A stretch of DNA of 64,000 bases, taken from contig NZ_JAOPHT010000005.1 in the NCBI RefSeq assembly GCF_025515305.1, forward strand, positions 62,001-126,000, in the 5' to 3' direction. Source of the stretch: Roseicyclus sediminis (GTDB taxonomy: Bacteria; Pseudomonadota; Alphaproteobacteria; Rhodobacterales; Rhodobacteraceae). Both the position numbers and the translations under genes were made by a program. The notes below the pieces were generated by a model. That model saw nothing but the letters and a program-made list of their open reading frames with translations, searched no databases and was not told where the DNA came from. This document shows, piece by piece, positions 1 to 6,926 of the stretch (the stretch's first letter is position 1; every line of letters begins with the position of its first letter).

Positions 1-123
1 CGGAGAGGGCGCGGCCGCGGCAGATGAAGCGGCCGACCAGACCGGCCTGGATTCGCCCGGTAGCCAACGGGGGCGCCGCCATTCCTTCGGGACGCGATAC
101 CGCGCGGCACCGCGCCGGGTCAG
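1..123. other. window edge, no supported gene
   Basis: This stretch lies downstream of the HerA-like gene. On the minus strand an ATG at 82 opens a frame that runs off the window edge (about 27 codons), but its Shine-Dalgarno-like purines abut the ATG and the peptide is not recognisable. In many genomes a nuclease gene (nurA) sits next to herA; whether one lies beyond this edge cannot be seen. Confidence 0.3.
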
Positions 124-1587
124 TCAGCTTCCGCCATGCTCCGCCCATCTGGCGGGAATATCGCTGCCACCCTCCACGGAATAGCGCGTTCCGGTACGGA
201 ACAGCATGGGATCCGCCGCGATACGGCCCGCCGCAAGACCTTCGCCGAGACCGAAGGTCGAGGCCTGGCGGATCAGCGTGGAAGGTACATGTGAGAAGAC
301 CGTCGCAAGGTGGTCGATATCGCTTGTGGAATTCATCCGCATCAGGAGGAGGTTCTCGCACTGGGACAGCACGTTGACATGGATCTTCTGCGGACGCTGG
401 GTCACGAGCAGGAGGTAGAGGCCGAACTTGCGCCCCTCTCCGGCGATCGCCGCCAGTTCCTCGGCGGCCATCGCCTGGAAACGGTCGGCCGGGGTCTGGG
501 GACAGACATTGTGGGCTTCGTCGATCACGAGAAGCGTGGGCTGCCGGTCGTGGCGCGCTTGCCAGAAATGCGCGACGGCGCTTGCGGCCATCATCGACCG
601 TTCTCCGGCCGAGGGAAGGCTTCCAAGGTCGAGGACGAGCGCGCGCCAGTCCTTTGGCACGAGATCGATCATCGCGGGTTCTCCCGTGGGGGCCCAGATA
701 CCCAGATCCTCCACATCGAGGTTCTCGATGCGAATGGCGAGGTCGCGCGCGCCCTCGTCGAACATCGCGATCGCCCGCTGACGGACATCGCCGAGCGTGT
801 ATTCCGTGCTGCCAATCTCGCGGATGATCCGCCGGAAGACGTTGTATTGGCGGGCGTCCCGGATCGGATCGAGATCCAGGACGAGAGCCTGCTGCGCGAG
901 GGGAAGCCGGCCGAAACGCGAGCGCAGAGGCTTTTGCCCGGGGCGCGTTCCATGAACCGAAAGCCCGTTCACCGCCGCGCCGTAACGGCCTGAAAGCTCG
1001 GCATGGGCGGTCGGGTCCATGCCCAGCCTGCCGGCATCGGCGAGCTCGCCCAGACGGACGTAGTCGGAGTTCGGGTCGAGCACGGCGATCCGGAGGTTCG
1101 TTTCCAGCAGAAGCCGTTCGAGGATGACCCCGAGGGAGTATGTCTTGCCGGACCCGGATTGACCGCAGACCAGCGTGTGCCGGCCGAAACCGGCCGCCTG
1201 AAGCGTGGCCGGCGCCCCCCCGGAAACGCGGCGCATCTTGCCGATCTCGAGGCCCGCTTTCTTGCCGCGCAGTTTTCCGAAATGGGAAAGGACGAGCTTG
1301 GGGTCGGCCGGAACAAGCCGCGCGGCGCCGAACGGGGCCGGCTTTTCGTCGATGATCTCGGTCCCGTCGGTCACAGCCCGGATCTCGCCCCGACCGGCGA
1401 TCCGCATGGTTCCGGCCCTCGCGTCGAGCATGTCGATGTCGAGGATCTGGCCCAGGAACGACGCTTCGCCATCCCGGTCGAGGTTCACATATCCCCCCAC
1501 TTCCAAAGCGGGATCGATGCTGGACGTGAAATGAAAAAGGTGGCCGTCAATCGAATAGGCCGTGTTTTCTTCAATCATGAAACCCAC
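124..1587 (-). CDS. HerA-like (DUF87) ATPase / DNA translocase
   Basis: 487 residues with the layout of HerA/FtsK-type hexameric ATPases: an N-terminal beta-rich HAS-barrel-like part (about 1-100), a Walker A motif GQSGSGKT at residues 142-149, and a Walker B segment LLVIDEAH near residue 355 followed by an arginine-rich QRPQ sensor region. Family members pump or unwind double-stranded DNA, often with the nuclease NurA in end resection; others work alone. The start is GTG at 1587, preceded four to five bases upstream by AAGGA; an in-frame ATG at 1578 is the alternative. The gene is divergent from the small exported protein at 1806. No partner nuclease is visible inside the window, so the exact role is open. 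Confidence 0.85.
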   Translation of the reverse strand: MGFMIEENTAYSIDGHLFHFTSSIDPALEVGGYVNLDRDGEASFLGQILDIDMLDARAGTMRIAGRGEIRAVTDGTEIIDEKPAPFGAARLVPADPKLVLSHFGKLRGKKAGLEIGKMRRVSGGAPATLQAAGFGRHTLVCGQSGSGKTYSLGVILERLLLETNLRIAVLDPNSDYVRLGELADAGRLGMDPTAHAELSGRYGAAVNGLSVHGTRPGQKPLRSRFGRLPLAQQALVLDLDPIRDARQYNVFRRIIREIGSTEYTLGDVRQRAIAMFDEGARDLAIRIENLDVEDLGIWAPTGEPAMIDLVPKDWRALVLDLGSLPSAGERSMMAASAVAHFWQARHDRQPTLLVIDEAHNVCPQTPADRFQAMAAEELAAIAGEGRKFGLYLLLVTQRPQKIHVNVLSQCENLLLMRMNSTSDIDHLATVFSHVPSTLIRQASTFGLGEGLAAGRIAADPMLFRTGTRYSVEGGSDIPARWAEHGGS

Positions 1588-1805
1588 GATGTCCTTTCAT
1601 TCGCCGTCCCGCCTGATCGGAATATCATTTGCGAAGGCCGTTTCAAACAGGATCGAACTCTTTGTCCGACTGGCCCGCACATGGCGATCCGCAATTCCGG
1701 GCGATAGACAAGGGGGGCACGGCTGACGTAGATTTTGGAGGAATGGCGGGCTCCCGCGAACGCAGTCTCGCGTCCATTTCGAAACCGGGAGGTTTACAAA
1801 ACACG

Positions 1806-2120
1806 ATGCGGCGCTTTGCATTTGCGATTGCGGTTCTGCCTGGTGTGGCGATGGCCGACACCCTGGCCCTTACGGATGTGCTGGACGCGCGGCATTGGAT
1901 TACCGAGGAAGCACGCTGTTCCGATGTCATTCCGCTCTTCACCACGCCTGCGGAGGCGGCAGCCGACGTGCCGGCAGACCTTTCGCTGCGCCTTCTCTTC
2001 GCATCGACCCTGATCGAGGGGGCAGCAATGGCGCGCGGCGTGACCTACGGCACCCTCGCGTTGGAGTGGGGCGCGTTTTGCGCCGAGAACCCGGAAAGCG
2101 GTTGGCTGGACTTCCTGTGA
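1806..2120 (+). CDS. small exported protein, function unknown
   Basis: 104 residues beginning with a short typical signal peptide (basic MRRF, hydrophobic core, likely cleavage after AMA near residue 17). The mature part is about 85 residues with two cysteines (in EARCSDV and GAFCAEN) that could pair in the periplasm. The ATG at 1806 was chosen because a GGGAGG sequence lies at 1787-1792 and the signal peptide starts there; the frame stays open further upstream without sense. It resembles small conserved periplasmic proteins of Rhodobacteraceae, but I do not recognise a family. Divergent from the HerA-like gene. Confidence 0.7.
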   Translation: MRRFAFAIAVLPGVAMADTLALTDVLDARHWITEEARCSDVIPLFTTPAEAAADVPADLSLRLLFASTLIEGAAMARGVTYGTLALEWGAFCAENPESGWLDFL

Positions 2121-2176
2121 CCTGGCCGCCGGTGGCGGGTGGACGGCGCCCCCGACCTTGGCAGCCCGCGGATGCC

Positions 2177-2509
2177 TCACGGATCACGGTCGCGATCCTG
2201 CTCGCGCCTGCGCATCAGGGCCTCGGCCACGGCACTGGCCGCCGCGACGAAGACGCCCAGCCCCACGAGGATGTAGAACATCGCGAAAAGCTTGCCCACG
2301 ACGGTCTGCGGCACCAGTTCGCCGTAACCGACGGTCGAAATCGTGACCACCGAGAAGAAGGCGGCATCGAGCAGGGTCCAGTCCTCGAGCAGCCAGAATG
2401 TCACGGTCGCCAACGCGATCATTGAAAACGCGAAAAGCAGGAGGCCGCGCACCCGCTCGTCGCGCCAGACGTCGCGCAACCCGTAGAAGATGGTTCGGAT
2501 CAAGTGCAC
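2177..2509 (-). CDS. two-TM potassium channel (Ion_trans_2 family)
   Basis: 110 residues, a minimal K+ channel subunit: one membrane helix (about 22-42), a pore helix and a selectivity filter TVGYGE near residue 60, then a second membrane helix (about 72-92). The family forms tetramers in the inner membrane that pass K+ selectively. There is no RCK/TrkA_N cytoplasmic gating domain; the protein ends in a short charged tail of Arg/Asp repeats. Such orphan pore subunits are common in proteobacteria and their gating is not known. It stands alone between convergent and codirectional neighbours. Confidence 0.88.
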   Translation of the reverse strand: MHLIRTIFYGLRDVWRDERVRGLLLFAFSMIALATVTFWLLEDWTLLDAAFFSVVTISTVGYGELVPQTVVGKLFAMFYILVGLGVFVAAASAVAEALMRRREQDRDRDP

Positions 2510-2632
2510 GGTCCGTTCCTTACCCGGCTCCGGGAAGCGGCACCCGATTGCGCAATGGTGCCGGTCATCACCCTGCGCGGGGTCGCTGCCCCATACTCAC
2601 GTCGCCAAAGCCCGTCGCCCGAGTTTCCCGTC

Positions 2633-3703
2633 TCAGTCCGGCCGTTGCAAGCGCCACAGGTTGGGTCCGACCCGTAGCATGTTCTGGCGCTCTGCGGCTG
2701 GCAAGCCCTGGTTCAGCAGCTGGTCCATGTCCGCGCCGACCTCGGCGTTGTAGACGTGATAGAGATGCCCCGTCGGGCTGCGGACCTGGAGATCGCTCAG
2801 GTCGATCACCTCGACTCCGTCCAGTTGCGAGACATCGTTGCCGGCCTGCCCGAGGCGGGGATAGCCATGCACCTTCTCCGATAGCGCGAGGGGACGGTCG
2901 GCGTCGGCGACGTAGATGGTGATGCTTCGCACGATCGGACGGATACGCGGCAAAAGACGTGCGAACACGTCGAAATCCATGTCCGGCGCCAGGAGGACGA
3001 CATCGCCCAGTCTCACGTCGGGCCGCTGCGCCGCGACATCATGGATCGCCAGCACCATGCCCCGGGCCCCGAGGCTATGCCCCGCGAGGTTCACCCGACC
3101 TGGTCCAAACCGGTCCTCCATGGCACTGATGGTCTCGGCGAGGTCCAGCACGCTCCAATACAGATCGGCCTCGTCGTGGGTGTAGTTCAGCAGGCTTCCG
3201 TCCGACGGCCAGCTGAACCACATGAACCGCCCCTCCAGCCCGGCATTCTCCTGCAGCACTGCGGCCCTGCGGCAACCCTTTTCGAAATCGATGTAGAACC
3301 CGTGGGTATAGAGAAGCGGAGCAGCGTCGCCGCTGCTTTCGGCGAGCGCCGTGAGCAGGTCGTCGAGTGGAACGGGACGCACATCCGCCACGCGCAGGAT
3401 TTCTTCGGGAACCCGGAAGGGCACCGCCTCCGCGACCGGCGTCAGGATGTCCAGGCGCCGTTCCGAGACCTCGCAATACCCGGCATCGAAGGCGCCACGC
3501 TCGTCGCCGTAGAAGCGGCGCGGATCCGCGTCACCGGTCCGGTCGCGGTTCGTCAGGTAGGGCACATTGTGGGGTGCCGAGCCTTCGGCGGCGGTGCCGT
3601 CCTCCTGCTGCGCCACGGCGCCGGGGGCTGTCTGCAACAGCAAGGCGGCCGTGATCGCCAGCGCTACACGCGTCACGCGCGGCATCGAACGTCGGAACGA
3701 CAT
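2633..3703 (-). CDS. exported alpha/beta hydrolase (DUF900-like)
   Basis: 356 residues with an N-terminal signal peptide (hydrophobic run about residues 12-32, AVAQ cleavage region). The catalytic nucleophile elbow is visible as GHSLGARG in the middle, preceded by a strand VNLA, and FMWFSWPS resembles the oxyanion side of DUF900/lipase-like hydrolases; DPRRFYGDERG is close to the family start. It probably hydrolyses an ester in the periplasm; the substrate is unknown. The ATG at 3703 is preferred over an upstream GTG at 3715 because GGAAGAAG lies directly before it. A lone gene, upstream of the ion channel gene on the same strand. Confidence 0.78.
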   Translation of the reverse strand: MSFRRSMPRVTRVALAITAALLLQTAPGAVAQQEDGTAAEGSAPHNVPYLTNRDRTGDADPRRFYGDERGAFDAGYCEVSERRLDILTPVAEAVPFRVPEEILRVADVRPVPLDDLLTALAESSGDAAPLLYTHGFYIDFEKGCRRAAVLQENAGLEGRFMWFSWPSDGSLLNYTHDEADLYWSVLDLAETISAMEDRFGPGRVNLAGHSLGARGMVLAIHDVAAQRPDVRLGDVVLLAPDMDFDVFARLLPRIRPIVRSITIYVADADRPLALSEKVHGYPRLGQAGNDVSQLDGVEVIDLSDLQVRSPTGHLYHVYNAEVGADMDQLLNQGLPAAERQNMLRVGPNLWRLQRPD

Positions 3704-3778
3704 GGCTTCTTCCACACCCCTACCGGAACGCCTTGCACCAGGATGGCCCCACCAAAAAAGCGGCCGGCATCGACGCTT

Positions 3779-4300
3779 TCACGCGTTTTCCGGATTACGG
3801 CGGTCCAGCGCGACAAAAACCATCGAGATGCCGTTCGAGATCAACTCGATGGCAAGGAAGATCCCCAGGACCACGGCGCTGGACCATGGAAAATTGGAGA
3901 AAATCATCACCGACAGCGCGATGGAAATCAGGCCCGCGATGATCAGGAAGCCACGCGCACCCGCCGCGACGGATGTGAAGGCGATGGCGAGCCGGAAGAT
4001 GCCCATCACCATCATCAGCGTCGCCACGATCACCGTCAGACGCAGAACCCCCTCCAGCGGGTGCGCGATGAGGTTGAAGCCGAACACCGTCAGCACCAAC
4101 CCAAGCATCACCGCCCAGATGCGCGCGCCCCACCCCTGGTCCTGGAAGGCCGAGACGAGGGTGAGGATGCCGATTGCCGTGAACATGTAGCCGGCAAGCA
4201 ATTCCGCCGTCAGCGTCGCGGCAAAGGGATTGGCGAAGGCCGTGATCCCGGCAATGATGGACAGGACGCCGACGATCAGCCAAAGAAACCAGTACTTCAT
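3779..4300 (-). CDS. HdeD-family (DUF308) membrane protein
   Basis: 173 residues with six predicted membrane helices arranged as three repeats of a two-helix unit, the pattern of the HdeD/DUF308 family (repeats start with LxLGxLSIIxGI-like sequence). In E. coli HdeD is linked to acid resistance at high cell density; elsewhere the family is only loosely tied to stress. Strong Shine-Dalgarno AGGAAGAT lies before the ATG. It follows the 135-residue membrane protein at 4337 by 36 bases on the same strand, so the two are likely cotranscribed. Confidence 0.8.
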   Translation of the reverse strand: MKYWFLWLIVGVLSIIAGITAFANPFAATLTAELLAGYMFTAIGILTLVSAFQDQGWGARIWAVMLGLVLTVFGFNLIAHPLEGVLRLTVIVATLMMVMGIFRLAIAFTSVAAGARGFLIIAGLISIALSVMIFSNFPWSSAVVLGIFLAIELISNGISMVFVALDRRNPENA

Positions 4301-4336
4301 GTCATCTTCCTTTCGAGTGTCCCGTCAGCGGGGCCG

Positions 4337-4744
4337 TCAAGCTGAACCGCGGCCCCTGTTTTCACTGGCCTTTTCGGCGAGTTGCTTGAAGACGTAGATC
4401 GGCAACAGGATCGACGCGATCAGGCTGCCCAGCCAGACCAGCAGGGTCGCGGCCAGCCAGTTCGAGATGCCGCCGATCTCCATCCCCGCCATGATCATGT
4501 CGGTTACGAACAGGCCGACGAATATGGTCACCAGCGCGATACCCCCCATCAACTGCGGGAAGTTCTTGAACGAGAGCTTGGTGATCAGCGGGCCCAGCAC
4601 GGTCTGGACAAGGGAAAAGACGCCGACCGCGATCACGAACGCGAGGGGGTCGATCACAAAGCCCGGCAGGAGCAGCACGGCCACGAGAAGCCCGACCGCG
4701 TTGGCGGCGAGGTAAGCGACGGTCGAAATCAGAAATCGGATCAA
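4337..4744 (-). CDS. four-TM membrane protein, phage holin 4_2 / DUF360-like
   Basis: 135 residues with four hydrophobic segments (about 5-28, 33-55, 68-90, 97-118) and a basic C-terminus. The pattern matches the small four-helix family annotated as phage_holin_4_2 (YvlD-like), which is widespread in chromosomes and is not a lysis protein there. Function is unknown. First gene of a probable two-gene operon with the HdeD-like gene. No phage genes are near, so a holin role is unlikely. Confidence 0.6.
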   Translation of the reverse strand: MIRFLISTVAYLAANAVGLLVAVLLLPGFVIDPLAFVIAVGVFSLVQTVLGPLITKLSFKNFPQLMGGIALVTIFVGLFVTDMIMAGMEIGGISNWLAATLLVWLGSLIASILLPIYVFKQLAEKASENRGRGSA

Positions 4745-4775
4745 GACTGAGTCTCCGGTTTGGGGGTTAGCAGGA

Positions 4776-4795
4776 TCCGGCCGTGCGCGGGCCGG
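4776..4795. terminator. hairpin downstream of the OmpA-type gene
   Basis: A perfect seven-base inverted repeat TCCGGCC / GGCCGGA with a six-base loop lies between the OmpA-type gene and the four-TM gene, both on the minus strand. There is no T-run on either strand, so it would act as a stem-loop 3' end or a Rho-assisted stop rather than a classic intrinsic terminator. Confidence 0.35.
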
Positions 4796-4947
4796 AGACA
4801 GGAGCGGGGCAACGCGAATGGCCTATGCCAAATTGCGTCATGTGTGACGACGCCTTTCGCCTGAGCCGCCCCCCATCGCAAAGGCCACGAGGAGCTTCAC
4901 AGGAAACGGTCTCAAACATCAGGCTTGGGTTCTCCATCAGGCGCACC

Positions 4948-5586
4948 TCAGGCGTTGGGCCGGATGAAGATCTCGACACGGCGGTTCTGCTGCCGGCCTT
5001 CCGGCGTATCGTTGCCGGCAACCGGCTGCGTCTCGCCGCGACCTATCGACCGAACGCGTGCGCCCGCGACACCCTGCCGGACCAGGACGCCGGCAACGGC
5101 CTCGGCGCGACGCTCTGACAGGCCCTGGTTGTATGTCGCCGACCCGGTGTCGTCCGTGTGGCCCAAGACCTCAACCGTGCTGTCGGGATATGCGATGAGA
5201 TTGCGTGCCACCGCCGCGAGGTCACCCTCGACCGCCGGGCGTATGGCGGCACTATCGACATCGAACAGCAGTCCGCCCGGCAGGGTCACGATCAGGAATT
5301 CACCGGTGTTCGTGACAATGATCCCGTCGTTTTCGAGGGACGACCTGAGATCCTCTGCCTGGGCGTCCAGCATCGAGCCGATCATGCCGCCAGCCATGGC
5401 CCCGGCAGCGGCCCCGAGGGCGGCATTGCGCCCGCGATCCTCGTCATCCGCGGTAGCGCCCAGGAATCCGCCGAACAGACCGCCGATGATGGCACCGTCT
5501 CTCTGGCGCTCACCCGTTCCGGCGCATCCCGTCAGAACGAGCAATGAAGCCATCCCGAATGCAAGCAGGCTTGAGCGTGATGTCAT
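4948..5586 (-). CDS. OmpA-family lipoprotein with glycine-zipper domain
   Basis: 212 residues. A lipoprotein signal peptide ends in the lipobox LTGC (Cys about residue 21). Residues 28-72 form a glycine zipper (GAIIGGLFGGFLGA and GAAAGAMAGGMIGS), and residues about 95-210 form an OmpA-like peptidoglycan-binding domain with the hallmark pattern GHTDDTGSxxYNxxLSxxRA and a C-terminal NRRVEI. The protein should be anchored in the outer membrane and hold peptidoglycan. The YiaD/Pal-like layout differs from Pal by the glycine zipper. GAAGGGGG lies before the ATG. Monocistronic by spacing. Confidence 0.88.
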   Translation of the reverse strand: MTSRSSLLAFGMASLLVLTGCAGTGERQRDGAIIGGLFGGFLGATADDEDRGRNAALGAAAGAMAGGMIGSMLDAQAEDLRSSLENDGIIVTNTGEFLIVTLPGGLLFDVDSAAIRPAVEGDLAAVARNLIAYPDSTVEVLGHTDDTGSATYNQGLSERRAEAVAGVLVRQGVAGARVRSIGRGETQPVAGNDTPEGRQQNRRVEIFIRPNA

Positions 5587-5839
5587 TTCGATACCCCCTT
5601 CTGTGAGGACGGCCCTGCGGCCATGGAATTAAATGAACCGGGGCCTCCACTCACGCACCGGGGCAGCTTGATTTGGGTCAGCCCCGGCGGGAAATCGATC
5701 TTCCGTTTCGCGAAGCGGCGGAGCGAACGTGTTGGCGAATGGTCTGTCGACCTGAGGCGCAGGGCATCCGCCCAGCGGCACGTTGCCGTCAATCTGCCAA
5801 ATCGATCTTGCTTCCATGCGATGCCCTTTTCGGTCGGAC
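5587..5839. other. intergenic, no gene seen
   Basis: Upstream region of the OmpA-type gene. Every frame is short and carries poor codon usage; it probably holds that gene's promoter. I looked for the alphaproteobacterial general-stress promoter (GGAAC with CGTT about 16-17 bases later) on the relevant strand and did not find it. Confidence 0.4.
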
Positions 5840-6241
5840 GGACTGGCCGTTCGCCTTGCTGGCAGATCTGATACTCTGTGCCGGCGCCTTCTGGGTCAAG
5901 AACTCCTCTTCTGTAAGTATCCCCGCCCGTTTCAATGCTGCAAGCTTTTCAAGCCCGGTCGCCGGTCAGGTACCGACCAGAACGCGGAAATGATCGCGCG
6001 GCGCGTCCACGGCTTTCCTGGCCGTATCGATCTCGTTCCGATCAATGCGATCTCCCCGCGGGATTATACAGGCGAGAGCGACAAGGTACCGATTCAGAAT
6101 GATAAAAACCGAAATGCCTCGGGCAAAGCGCCATTATCGCGGCTGCGAAAGACATCTGCCAATACCGCGATGACCGCCCGGATCCACGCGACCGAAAAGA
6201 ACAACCGGAACTATGTCGAAGCAGCCGACGGTTTCTCCCAT
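5840..6241 (-). pseudogene. decayed PLDc_N-SHOCT membrane protein gene
   Basis: Reading the minus strand in pieces recovers a recognisable small membrane protein. It starts with ATG at 6241 behind a strong GGGAGAGGGGG site. The first frame gives an N-terminus ending VPVVLF; a shifted frame from about 6210 to 6112 gives a membrane helix and a PLDc_N-like turn (VLADVFRSRD, ALPEAF); the original frame resumes at 6109 (VFIIL, then PRGDRIDRN) and meets a TGA just before 5961. Past that stop the same frame continues into a clear SHOCT motif at 5953-5885 (LEKLAALKRAGILTEEEF). Intact relatives have a short helix, PLDc_N domain and C-terminal SHOCT. Two compensating frameshifts plus one stop mean it is broken unless the sequence has errors. 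Confidence 0.72.
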
Positions 6242-6596
6242 GTTCCCCCTCTCCCGTGCCGATACAGGCATGGGTGCGCCGGCAATCGGCGCGGTCTCCC
6301 GATTCCGCGAACGTCACTCCGCCGAATTCGAGCCTGCCACTTCACGCAAGAGACGAATGTTCCGCGCTTCGCAATTCCACCCGATCGGAGACATGGGGAT
6401 AAGCTGAATACGATGGGTTGGCTGGAGGAGGCCTGCCCCGCCCTCCCGGCAGAAATCGCCCGGCACTGCGATCAGATCACCCAGGGGGCAGGCCCGCATG
6501 CTGTAAGTGACCCAGCCGGCCGCATCTGCCAGATCCATCCGGACAGGTATCAGACCCGCCGAACACGACCGTTCTGAACATGCGCCTGCCGGACGA
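6242..6596. other. intergenic, no gene seen
   Basis: Between the decayed SHOCT gene and the 82-residue protein. Open frames on both strands have codon usage unlike the neighbours and I recognise nothing in them. The minus-strand part nearest 6242 should hold the old promoter of the decayed gene. Confidence 0.4.
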
Positions 6597-6845
6597 CTAG
6601 GCCAGCTTTTCCAGCAACCACTCCGCCCGCGCGATATGGGTGCGCGCGATTGCAAGCTTTCCCTCAAGTCGTGCCTTCTTGTCGGCAGAAGGTGCGGCCG
6701 CGATTTCGGCCTCCAACTCGGCTGCCTTGACGCGGAGCTTCTGCAAGACCTTCTCCACGTGGGCCGGTTTGATCTTGCTCGCCTTTCCGCTTTCGAGACG
6801 CGCGTTGTAGTCTTCGACTTTCTCGGCCAGCTTTTTCAAACCCAT
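6597..6845 (-). CDS. small coiled-coil protein, function unknown
   Basis: 82 residues, almost entirely charged alpha-helix: two heptad-like stretches (about 3-20 and 33-80) rich in Lys, Glu, Ala and Leu, joined by a PAHVEKV turn. No signal peptide or membrane segment, so probably cytosolic. GGGAGAAG precedes the ATG. A Pho-box-like direct repeat lies 47-64 bases upstream, and the next gene upstream is a phosphate transporter with a PhoU-like tail, so a role linked to phosphate supply is a guess worth testing. I do not recognise the family. Confidence 0.7.
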   Translation of the reverse strand: MGLKKLAEKVEDYNARLESGKASKIKPAHVEKVLQKLRVKAAELEAEIAAAPSADKKARLEGKLAIARTHIARAEWLLEKLA

Positions 6846-6891
6846 CTACGCTTCTCCCATCGCGCTCCAGGCGCAACCCTGACCGCGTTTC

Positions 6892-6909
6892 GTGACGGTT
6901 CCGTGACGG
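6892..6909 (-). promoter_or_regulatory. Pho-box-like direct repeat
   Basis: On the minus strand the sequence reads CCGTCAC, four bases (GGAA), CCGTCAC: two seven-base direct repeats with an 11-base period. The PhoB box is two CTGTCAT-type seven-mers separated by four bases, so spacing is exact and each half keeps C-GTCA. It lies between a phosphate transporter gene and the 82-residue gene, upstream of the latter. Chance similarity cannot be excluded. Confidence 0.45.
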
Positions 6910-6926
6910 TGGTGTCCGGCGGGCCA

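Noticed and set aside
19-82. Start of a minus-strand gene at ATG 82
   Set aside because: The purine stretch abuts the ATG and the 27 visible residues match nothing I know.
4337-4744. Phage lysis holin
   Set aside because: The holin family name is by similarity only; no other phage genes are nearby and the gene pairs with an HdeD-like gene.
6846-6926. EcfG general-stress promoter (GGAAC ... GGTT) upstream of the 82-residue gene
   Set aside because: The gap is 19 bases and the second element differs from CGTT; the 11-base repeat is the better explanation.
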